Source: an uncultured Collinsella sp.
Lineage (GTDB): Bacteria > Actinomycetota > Coriobacteriia > Coriobacteriales > Coriobacteriaceae
Assembly: GCA_900542235.1 (NCBI GenBank)
Contig: UQNB01000053.1
Location: 1-13,383, forward strand
Reading direction: 5' to 3'
DNA: 13,383 nucleotides
The position numbers and the translations under genes were made by a program. This document shows, one piece after another, positions 8,012-13,383 of the stretch; position 1 is the first letter of the stretch; every line of letters begins with the position of its first letter. The notes under the pieces were generated by a model. That model ran no database searches and was not told the origin of the DNA. It was given only the letters and a program-made list of their open reading frames with translations.

Positions 8012-8053
8012 AAGGGTACGTGTCCCCTTCGCTGTTTCGCGCTTTGCGCGAAA
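8012..8053. repeat. Twin small palindromes before the ribU leader
   Basis: AAGGGTACGTGTCCCCTT (8012-8029) is an imperfect palindrome with AAGGG/CCCTT arms. It is followed by TTTCGCGC-TTT-GCGCGAAA (8035-8053), a perfect 8-bp stem. GTTACTT comes soon after (8059-8065), the same heptamer seen at the arms of the 6292-6336 hairpin. This may be a REP- or MITE-like remnant, or a terminator acting toward the IS. The remaining stretch 8066-8130 shows no gene, only weak pairing (GTGGC with GCCAC). Confidence 0.35.
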
Positions 8054-8130
8054 GGCGCGTTACTTTGGGATGGGTGGGAAACGTGGCTGTTGCGGCAACT
8101 GATCCCCGCCACAAATTACTCTTGGCATAC

Positions 8131-8158
8131 TTGCACGAATACCTGCCCGTGCTACACT
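8131..8158 (+). promoter_or_regulatory. Extended -10 promoter of the ribU-ecf operon
   Basis: TTGCAC (8131-8136) and TACACT (8153-8158) are 16 bases apart, and TG at 8150-8151 makes an extended -10. Transcription would begin around 8164-8166, just before the first riboswitch stem, which is where a leader promoter should lie. Confidence 0.65.
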
Positions 8159-8167
8159 TGCAATTGC

Positions 8168-8350
8168 TGTTTCAGGGCGGGGTGAAATTCCCCACTGGCG
8201 GTAAATCGGGCGGTGCCAAAGGGGTGCCGTGGCGCAGGCGAGGACCTGCGTCGAGCCGATGAGTCCGCGACCCGTGCGTGCGTTGGTTCGCATGCCGGCT
8301 GAACTGGTGAGATCCCAGTACCAACGGTTAGAGTCCGGATGAAAGAGGCA
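8168..8350 (+). promoter_or_regulatory. FMN riboswitch (RFN element)
   Basis: The conserved RFN blocks are all present in order. They are TTCAGGGCGGGGTGAAATTC, CCCACTGGCGGTAAAT, the GTCCGCGACCCG block, and then GCCGGCTGAACTGGTGAGAT, CCCAGTACCAACGGTTAGAG and TCCGGATGAAAGAG. The third stem is enlarged, with an extra hairpin CGCAGG/CCTGCG. It binds FMN. No terminator follows; instead the closing 3' strand runs into the purine-rich AGAGGCAGGTG ahead of the ribU ATG at 8360. Control is therefore probably translational, with FMN hiding the ribosome site, as known for the ribU (ypaA) leader of Bacillus subtilis. Confidence 0.96.
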
Positions 8351-8359
8351 GGTGATCTT

Positions 8360-8950
8360 ATGTCTGAACAGTCGCAGCATATCCATTTTGAGAACTCGAA
8401 TAGGTGGAGCACCAAACAGCTCGTTACCATGGCGTTGATGTGCGCCTTGGGTGCCCTGTTTATGTACGTGCAGTTGCCCATCCTTCCTTCGGCGCCGTTT
8501 TTGACCTATGATCCGTCGCTGGTGCCGGCGATGGTGTGTGGGTTTGCATATGGCCCCGGTGCCGGTACCGCCGTTGCCGCCATGGCGATCGTTATCCATG
8601 CACTCACCACGGGTGACTGGGTCGGCGCGCTTATGAACCTGGTTGCCACGCTGGGCTACATTCTGCCCGCGGCTATCGTCTACCAGAAGATGCATACCTA
8701 TAAGGGTGCCGTGATTGGCCTGGTGCTCGGCGTTATTGCTGCTACGGCGTTGTCTATGGTCGCAAACCTTACCATTGGCGTATGGTTCTGGTATGGCTCG
8801 GTCGATGTGATCGCCCCGCTCATGATTCCTGCCGTGCTGCCGTTCAACCTTATCAAGACCGTGCTTAACTCGGTGTTGACGCTGGCGGTGTACAAAGCGG
8901 TCTCCAACCTCATCACGCCTAAAAAGGACCAGGTCAAAGGCCGCGCATGA
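8360..8950 (+). CDS. ribU: Riboflavin ECF transporter, substrate-binding S component RibU
   Basis: This is a membrane protein of 196 aa that binds riboflavin outside and releases it inside, working with the ECF module encoded next. After a polar N-tail, hydrophobic segments alternate with short loops, fitting the six-helix S-component fold. The first helix (about 20-42) carries the AxMALMCALG type contact for EcfT. The TYDPSLVPAMV motif (Y50-D51-P52-S53) is characteristic of RibU. The FMN riboswitch directly upstream confirms the substrate. An in-frame ATG at 8339 lies inside the riboswitch (GGATG of the last conserved block), so 8360 is taken as the start. The stop overlaps the next start as ATGA. 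Confidence 0.94.
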   Translation: MSEQSQHIHFENSNRWSTKQLVTMALMCALGALFMYVQLPILPSAPFLTYDPSLVPAMVCGFAYGPGAGTAVAAMAIVIHALTTGDWVGALMNLVATLGYILPAAIVYQKMHTYKGAVIGLVLGVIAATALSMVANLTIGVWFWYGSVDVIAPLMIPAVLPFNLIKTVLNSVLTLAVYKAVSNLITPKKDQVKGRA

Positions 8951-10851
8951 TTGAGTGTCGGGGCGTTTCCTTTAGCTATGACGGTGCCGCACCGGCACTC
9001 GACGGCGTCGATCTGAACATCGAGGATGGCGAGTTTTTCTGCATCCTCGGTGGCAATGGGTCGGGCAAGTCGACGTTTACCAAGCATCTGAATGCACTGT
9101 TGCAGCCCGATGCGGGCACGGTACGCGTCAACGGCATGGATGCGTCCGACCCCGAGCTGGTCTACGACATTCGTTCGACCGCGGGCATGGTATTCCAGAA
9201 TCCCGATGATCAGCTGGTAGCAACGCTTGTCGAAGATGACGTTGCGTTTGGTCCTGAAAACCTTGGCGTGCCATCGGCGCAAATTGCGCAGCGCGTACGC
9301 GAGGCACTGAAGGGCGTGGGCCTGGTGGGCTTTGAGCGCCACGAGACCCACGCGCTTTCGGGCGGCCAAAAGCAGCGCGTGGCGCTTGCCGGCGTGCTCG
9401 CCATGGAACCGCGCGTGCTCATATTGGACGAGGCTTCCTCGATGCTCGATCCGCGTGGACGCAAGGGCCTCATGAAGGCTTGCCGTGCGTTGCATGATCG
9501 CGGCATGACCATCGTGATGATTACGCACTTTATGGAAGAGGCCGCCGAGGCCGATCGCGTTGCTGTCTTCCAAGCGGGCCGCGTTGCCATGATCGGTACG
9601 CCCGAGGAAATCTTGACGCGGGCGGACGAACTTGCGCAGCTCAACCTGGATATGCCGGCGTCGTGCTGCCTAGGTAGGGCACTTCGTGAGAAGGGCGTGC
9701 CCGTTTGCGCGCAGGTGCGCGAGGCAGATATGGTCGCCGAGATTGCGCGGGTTTACGCCGAGCGGGGCGGGGCGGACGTCGCAGTGCAGCCTTCTGCATC
9801 CGATTCTCGTATGCTCGACAATGCATCCTTCGCGACTAACGAGGCGGCCGCATCGGAGCCCGTTATCGAGATTTCGCACCTCTCGCATAGTTACTCGCTG
9901 AGCGCCCGCGAGCGCCGTCGATGGCGCAAGCGCTCGACCACTGCGGACGCATCGAGCAAACAGGCTCTTTGGGGCAACGATCCAAACAGCCCCTGGGCGC
10001 TACGTGATGTTTCGCTGACGGTGCGCCGCGGCGAGTTTCTGGGATTGGCGGGTCATACCGGCTCGGGTAAATCGACGCTGGTTCAGCATCTCAACGGGTT
10101 GATTCGTCCGCAGGAGGGAAGCGTTTGCGCGCTGGGGCTCGACCTATCAAGCAAGAAAGACGCCGCTGCGGTTAAGGCCAAGGTCGGCGTGGTGTTTCAG
10201 TATCCCGAGCGCCAGCTATTTGCCGAGACCGTGGCGCAGGACGTGGCGTTTGGCCCGCGCAACCTTGGCCTGCCAGAAGACGAGGTTGCACGCCGTGTCG
10301 CATCATCGCTTGCGCGCGTGGGCCTCGACCTTGCCGCGATAGGCGACAAGAACCCCTTTGAGCTTTCGGGCGGCCAGCAGCGCCGCGTGGCGTTTGCCGG
10401 CGTGCTCGCCATGGAGCCCGAGGTGCTGGTGCTCGACGAGCCCATGGCGGGGCTCGATCCGGCTGCGCGCGGGGATTTCCTGGGGCTCATCGATCGACTC
10501 CATCGCGAGGGCCTGACTGTTGTCATGGTTTCGCATAGCATGGATGACCTGGCAAATTGTTGTGACCGTATCGTTGTGATGAACGAGGGCGCCGTGTTTG
10601 CCGAGGGAACGCCCGCGCAGGTGTTTGCGCACGCGGACGAGCTCAAATCGATCGGCCTGGGCGTTCCTGCCGCCCAGCGCATGGCGCTGGCGCTTGCGCA
10701 AGCCGGTGTGCCGCTCCGCTGCGACAAGCTTTATACGGTTGAGGCGCTAGCCGACGAGTTGGCCGGCTTGCTGCTGGGCTGCGCGGACGTGCCTTTGAGG
10801 GTTCCGTGTCAGGCTGGTTCCAAGGCGCCCACGCGAGAGGAGGGCTGCTAA
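8947..10851 (+). CDS. ecfA1A2: ECF transporter ATPases A1 and A2 fused in one protein
   Basis: This 634-aa protein holds both ATPases of an energy-coupling factor module. The first half (about 1-250) has Walker A GGNGSGKST (35-43), Q-loop VFQNPDDQLVA, signature LSGGQKQR (137-144) and Walker B D161-E162 with DEASSMLDP, as in EcfA1. The second half (about 304-600) has Walker A GHTGSGKST (369-377), VFQYPERQLFAETV, LSGGQQRR (473-480) and D497-E498, as in EcfA2. All catalytic motifs are intact in both. A roughly 50-aa linker joins them. The second half has a basic insert (SARERRRWRKRS and on, about 20-25 aa) between the HLSHSYS strand and WALRDVSL. The ATG overlaps the ribU stop by four bases, and its own stop overlaps ecfT, so all three are translationally coupled. 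Usually A1 and A2 are separate genes. Confidence 0.94.
   Translation: MIECRGVSFSYDGAAPALDGVDLNIEDGEFFCILGGNGSGKSTFTKHLNALLQPDAGTVRVNGMDASDPELVYDIRSTAGMVFQNPDDQLVATLVEDDVAFGPENLGVPSAQIAQRVREALKGVGLVGFERHETHALSGGQKQRVALAGVLAMEPRVLILDEASSMLDPRGRKGLMKACRALHDRGMTIVMITHFMEEAAEADRVAVFQAGRVAMIGTPEEILTRADELAQLNLDMPASCCLGRALREKGVPVCAQVREADMVAEIARVYAERGGADVAVQPSASDSRMLDNASFATNEAAASEPVIEISHLSHSYSLSARERRRWRKRSTTADASSKQALWGNDPNSPWALRDVSLTVRRGEFLGLAGHTGSGKSTLVQHLNGLIRPQEGSVCALGLDLSSKKDAAAVKAKVGVVFQYPERQLFAETVAQDVAFGPRNLGLPEDEVARRVASSLARVGLDLAAIGDKNPFELSGGQQRRVAFAGVLAMEPEVLVLDEPMAGLDPAARGDFLGLIDRLHREGLTVVMVSHSMDDLANCCDRIVVMNEGAVFAEGTPAQVFAHADELKSIGLGVPAAQRMALALAQAGVPLRCDKLYTVEALADELAGLLLGCADVPLRVPCQAGSKAPTREEGC
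10838..10843 (+). promoter_or_regulatory. Ribosome binding site deciding the ecfT start
   Basis: AGGAGG is followed by seven bases and then the ATG at 10851, which shares one base with the preceding TAA (TAATG). An upstream in-frame ATG at 10806 lies inside the ATPase gene without such a site and would add a non-family N-terminus. Confidence 0.8.
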
Positions 10852-11651
10852 TGGAGGCGTTCTCATTTGGCAGCTACTATCCCGGGGATAGCGCGGTGCA
10901 TCGCCTGGATCCGCGTACTAAGTTGCTCCTAGGTTTTGCATTTCTGGTCACCGTGCTCACCGTCGGAAGCTTTTGCGGGCTGGTTCCGGTCGCATTTTTT
11001 GTCGTGCTGGTCTATCTCGCAGCCCGGGTGCCGTTGCGCCGGGTCCTATCATCGATGGCACCATTGCTGGCGATTGTCGTGGTGGTCGCGGTGCTCAACC
11101 TGTTTTCCGACCAGAGTGGCCGCATCCTGTGGCAGCTTGGCTTTTTGCAGGTGAGCGAGGGCTCGCTGCGTTCTGCGGCGTTTGTGGCGTGCCGCCTGAC
11201 GTTGATGATGGCCGGCATGAGCGCCGTTACACTCACCACGCCGACGCTCGACCTCACCGCGGGCTTTGAACGTCTGCTCGCACCATTTGCGCGCGTGGGG
11301 CTTCCGGCGCACGAGCTCGGCATGATTATGGGTATCGCGCTGCGGTTTATGCCGCAATTTGCCACCGAGATGAAACAGACGGCCGATGCACAGGCAAGTC
11401 GCGGCGCGCGCGTGACGGGCGGTCCGCTCGGCGGTGTGCGCATGCTCGGCAGTGTGGCGATTCCGCTGTTCACCGGCGTGTTCCGTCATGCCGAGACGCT
11501 TTCGGCCGCCATGGATGCGCGCTGTTATCACGGCGAGCAGGGACGCACGCGTCTGCATGCGCTTGCGTTTGGCCGGGGGGATGTACTGGCAGCGCTGGCG
11601 ATGGCGCTGCTGGTGACATGCGTTGTCGTTATCAATCTTCAACTCGTCTAA
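10851..11651 (+). CDS. ecfT: ECF transporter transmembrane component EcfT
   Basis: This is the membrane scaffold of the ECF transporter, 266 aa. It couples ATP hydrolysis by the fused ATPase to toppling of the S component RibU. It begins with the conserved SYYPGDSAVHRLDPRTKLL, followed by two hydrophobic segments and further helices. It carries the two coupling-helix motifs of the family: A-S-R-G at residues 182-185, and AMDARCYHGEQGRTRLH from about 220, where Cys225 stands where many members have Gly (the classical ARG triplet). A last hydrophobic segment closes the protein. TAATG overlap with the ATPase gene shows tight coupling. A 30-base gap leads to the next gene. Confidence 0.94.
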   Translation: MEAFSFGSYYPGDSAVHRLDPRTKLLLGFAFLVTVLTVGSFCGLVPVAFFVVLVYLAARVPLRRVLSSMAPLLAIVVVVAVLNLFSDQSGRILWQLGFLQVSEGSLRSAAFVACRLTLMMAGMSAVTLTTPTLDLTAGFERLLAPFARVGLPAHELGMIMGIALRFMPQFATEMKQTADAQASRGARVTGGPLGGVRMLGSVAIPLFTGVFRHAETLSAAMDARCYHGEQGRTRLHALAFGRGDVLAALAMALLVTCVVVINLQLV

Positions 11652-11681
11652 GCTCGATTCGAGCGCAAGAAAGGGGTCTCT

Positions 11682-12128
11682 ATGACCGACATCGATCGCA
11701 CGGCTCAGCTCGAGCGCGCCTGCTCGTATCTCAGGCGCATTCCGGCGTGGTATCTTGCCACGACCGATGCGAGCGACGGGCATCAGCCCCGCGTGAGGCC
11801 GTTTTCGTTTGCCATGGTCGATGATGGCAAGCTGTGGTTTTGCACGTCGCGCGACAAGGACGTGTGGGCGGAGTTGAGCGCGAATCCCAAGTTTGAGGTA
11901 TCGGGCTGGAAGCCGGGGGAGTGCTGGATCGTGTTAACTGGCGAGGCCGCGCTCGAGGACGATGCATTCGTGAGCGACAAGGTGCGCCAAGCGGGCTTTA
12001 AGCACATGGTGGGCATTGGCGAGCAACACGATAGCGCCAACGATGGCCGCCTTGCATTCTTCTCGGTCCGCAACATCGCCGCACGGTTCTGCGATATCGA
12101 CGGCAGCGAAGAGCGCCTCGAGCTCTAA
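11682..12128 (+). CDS. Pyridoxamine 5'-phosphate oxidase-like FMN-binding split-barrel protein, copy 1
   Basis: This is a small (148 aa) cytoplasmic protein of the PNPOx-like, flavin-binding split-barrel superfamily. Recognisable are the N-terminal helix, IPAWYLATT, the PRVRPFSFAMVDDGKLWFCTS strand pair with the phosphate-contacting Arg/Ser region, KDVWAELSANPKFEVSG, and the C-terminal FFSV strand. Full PdxH is longer and has C-terminal catalytic residues not seen here, so vitamin B6 synthesis is unlikely. An FMN-dependent reductase or flavin-binding role fits better; the substrate is unknown. AAGAAAGGGG (11667-11676) precedes the ATG by five bases. It follows ecfT by 30 bases without a terminator, so it is probably in the FMN-controlled operon. 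Confidence 0.85.
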   Translation: MTDIDRTAQLERACSYLRRIPAWYLATTDASDGHQPRVRPFSFAMVDDGKLWFCTSRDKDVWAELSANPKFEVSGWKPGECWIVLTGEAALEDDAFVSDKVRQAGFKHMVGIGEQHDSANDGRLAFFSVRNIAARFCDIDGSEERLEL

Positions 12129-12172
12129 TTTCCCAAATTGGCTACCCATTCCAAAAAGATTGGTCAGGCGAC

Positions 12173-12178
12173 AGGAGG
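12173..12178 (+). promoter_or_regulatory. Ribosome binding site deciding a GTG start
   Basis: AGGAGG is followed by four bases and GTG at 12183. The frame is open from a TTG at 12138, but that codon has no ribosome site. The 12183 start also aligns the N-terminus with the upstream paralogue. Confidence 0.75.
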
Positions 12179-12182
12179 AAAC

Positions 12183-12593
12183 GTGGACGGATTGAATACG
12201 GTGCTGGAGTATCTGACGTCGGTGCCGGCGTGGTATCTGGCGACGAGCGTGGGCGGGCAGCCGCATGTGCGTCCGTTCTCGTTTGCGCAGATTCAGGACG
12301 GCAAGCTGTGGTTTGTGACAGCGCGCACCAAAGATGTGTGGCAGGAGCTGCTGCAAAACCAGCGCTTTGAGGTCACGAGTTGGTGGCCGGGCCATGGTTG
12401 GTTGATCCTGCGCGGGCGTGCGGGGCTGGAAGACCGGGCTTCGAGCGAAATGCGCGAGGCCGGATGGAAGCATCTTGAGCGCTTGAGCGAGCACTATGAG
12501 GGGCCTAACGACCCCGCGCTCGTCTTCTTTAGCGTCGAGGATCCTGAGGCATTTATCTGCAATCATGACGAATGGGTGCCGGTTGAGCTCTAG
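12183..12593 (+). CDS. Pyridoxamine 5'-phosphate oxidase-like FMN-binding split-barrel protein, copy 2
   Basis: This is a second split-barrel protein, 136 aa, and a clear paralogue of the preceding gene. Shared blocks are VPAWYLATS, HVRPFSFAQIQDGKLWF, KDVWQELLQNQRFEVTSWWPG, a Gly-rich LRGRAGLED segment and the closing FFSVEDPEAF. Copy 2 lacks about ten residues at the front and has WWPGHGWLILRG where copy 1 has WKPGECWIVLTG. It starts with GTG at 12183 behind AGGAGG. It lies 54 bases after copy 1 on the same strand, so it probably belongs to the same transcript. The pair likely arose by tandem duplication and may form hetero- or homodimers, as this fold usually dimerises with FMN at the interface. 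No substrate can be named. Confidence 0.85.
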   Translation: MDGLNTVLEYLTSVPAWYLATSVGGQPHVRPFSFAQIQDGKLWFVTARTKDVWQELLQNQRFEVTSWWPGHGWLILRGRAGLEDRASSEMREAGWKHLERLSEHYEGPNDPALVFFSVEDPEAFICNHDEWVPVEL

Positions 12594-12646
12594 CCAGCTG
12601 GCTCATCCTAACAACTTAGTTTTCGCATGGGCGGACCCCGTGTTGC

Positions 12647-12668
12647 CCGGCACCGTAAGGAGTGCCGG
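12647..12668 (+). terminator. Stem-loop in the gap before argC, possible operon end
   Basis: CCGGCAC (12647-12653) pairs with GTGCCGG (12662-12668) around an 8-base loop. No T-run follows directly; CTATTTGTC comes about 18 bases later. A smaller palindrome, AGCCAGCTGGCT, overlaps the stop of the previous gene. One of these probably ends the flavin operon, but neither is a standard terminator. Confidence 0.4.
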
Positions 12669-12727
12669 TCAATACGAGGCCCGCTCTATTTGTCAATTCC
12701 TTCAAGCGAATGTGTCGGGAATGTTTC

Positions 12728-12767
12728 AATGCATGAACATGCAAGCTATTTACGTATTCATGCATCT
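12728..12767 (+). promoter_or_regulatory. Two ARG-box-like operators before argC
   Basis: TGCATG-AA-CATGCA (12730-12743) is a near-perfect operator-sized palindrome. ATGCATGAA (12729-12737) also recurs inverted as TTCATGCAT (12757-12765), giving two boxes in the usual spacing of ArgR/AhrC sites. ATGCATG-type cores resemble the ARG boxes known upstream of argC in Streptomyces. With argC following, arginine repression is the natural reading. Confidence 0.65.
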
Positions 12768-12768
12768 T

Positions 12769-12799
12769 TTGGTGCTAAAGTTTCAACCCACCTCATAAT
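12769..12799 (+). promoter_or_regulatory. Candidate argC promoter
   Basis: TTGGTG (12769-12774) and CATAAT (12794-12799) are 19 bases apart, longer than ideal. It sits directly behind the ARG boxes, so a bound repressor would touch the -35. Transcripts would have a leader of about 45 bases. Confidence 0.3.
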
Positions 12800-12850
12800 G
12801 ACCACTGCGAAATGCGCATCGGTGCATAAATCGCAGACAAGGAGTCTGAT

Positions 12851-13383
12851 ATGTCTTTGAAGGTTGGAATCGTCGGCGCGGCTGGATATGCCGGAGCCGA
12901 GCTCATTCGCCTCGTACTCGGCCATCCCGAGTTTGAACTTGTTGCCATTACGTCCAACGCCGATGCCGGCCAGCCGCTGTCCGCAGTGTATCCGAGCTTT
13001 GCTGGCGTGAGCGATCTGGTTTTCACCACGCATGACGCCCCCGAGCTCAAAAGCTGCGATGCGGTTTTTCTTGCCGTGCCGCACACGGCTGCCATGGCGC
13101 AGGTGCCCGCGCTCCTTGCCGCGGGCGTTTCCTGCTTTGATCTTTCGGCCGATTACCGTCTGAGCGACCCGTCCGTCTTTGAGGCATGGTATGCCGCCGA
13201 GCACACGAGCCCCGAGCTGCTCAAGACCCGCGCTTTTGGCCTGCCCGAGCTGTTCTGCCAGGACTTAGAGACCGCTGCTTCCAGCCATGCCGCCGGAAAG
13301 CCCGTTTTGGTCGCTTGCGCCGGCTGCTATCCCACCGCAACGAGCCTTGCCGCCCCGCCCCCCCCGCCCGTCCCTGCGGCGTA
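12851..13383 (+). CDS. argC: N-acetyl-gamma-glutamyl-phosphate reductase, 5' part
   Basis: ArgC reduces N-acetyl-glutamyl-phosphate to the semialdehyde with NADPH, the third step of arginine synthesis, in the cytoplasm. The 177 codons present show the nucleotide-binding loop VGIVGAAGYAGAELIRL (from residue 5), the HPEF and ITSNADAGQ segments, VFLAVPHTAAM, DLSADYRL, AFGLPELF, and the active-site Cys159 in GCYPTA. AAGGAG (12839-12844) lies six bases before the ATG. The gene runs off the window and is not closed. From about residue 168 the reading is Pro-rich (bases 13351 on, with eight C in a row), unlike ArgC, where Ala/Leu-rich helix sequence is expected. This suggests a sequence or assembly fault at the edge. 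Being first behind ARG boxes, it probably heads an arginine operon. Confidence 0.93.
   Translation, partial: MSLKVGIVGAAGYAGAELIRLVLGHPEFELVAITSNADAGQPLSAVYPSFAGVSDLVFTTHDAPELKSCDAVFLAVPHTAAMAQVPALLAAGVSCFDLSADYRLSDPSVFEAWYAAEHTSPELLKTRAFGLPELFCQDLETAASSHAAGKPVLVACAGCYPTATSLAAPPPPPVPAA

Noticed and set aside
7752..8102. A 116-codon + strand frame between the IS and the riboswitch
   Set aside because: No ribosome site, mixed composition without a recognisable domain, and it runs across stem-loops.
8339..8359. Earlier ATG for ribU
   Set aside because: It is the ATG of the conserved GGATGA block of the FMN riboswitch and would place the start inside the closing stem.

Overview
The window looks like chromosomal DNA of a high-G+C Gram-positive gut actinobacterium of the class Coriobacteriia, most like Collinsella. 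I judge this from codon use, a Tat-type lipoprotein oligopeptide binding protein, a fused two-ATPase ECF cassette, and Streptomyces-like ARG boxes before argC. The genus is my recognition and was not tested by a search.

Layout. (1) 1-289: end of an upstream unit (hairpin 26-48) and the leader of oppA. (2) 290-6234: a complete five-gene peptide ABC importer, oppA-oppB-oppC-oppD-oppF, all on +. A strong hairpin between the binding protein gene and the permease genes probably sets transcript ratios. (3) 6265-6336: a structured end region with a perfect 15-bp stem. (4) 6345 to about 7749, possibly to about 7965: an IS110-family element on the minus strand, convergent with opp. Its transposase carries an extra C-terminal XRE-type helix-turn-helix, and its upstream side holds several strong stem-loops, a plausible place for a bridge RNA. 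(5) 8131-12593: a flavin module. An extended -10 promoter drives an FMN riboswitch, then ribU (riboflavin S component), a fused double ATPase ecfA1A2 gene and ecfT, followed by two tandem paralogous FMN-binding split-barrel proteins. (6) 12594-13383: an intergenic stretch with a stem-loop and two ARG-box-like operators, then the 5' part of argC, cut by the window end. Its last roughly 33 bases do not read like ArgC.

How the genes fit together. OppA captures peptides outside the membrane, OppB and OppC form the channel, and OppD and OppF hydrolyse ATP. RibU binds riboflavin, and EcfA1A2 with EcfT energise uptake. The riboswitch senses FMN, made from riboflavin inside the cell, and probably blocks ribU translation when FMN is plentiful. 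Tight overlaps (ATGA, TAATG) pass this control to the ecf genes. The two split-barrel proteins directly behind are likely FMN users.

The least ordinary part is the IS110-type element: the HTH fusion, the structured non-coding flank, and its position against a REP-like hairpin. No rRNA, tRNA or CRISPR array was seen.
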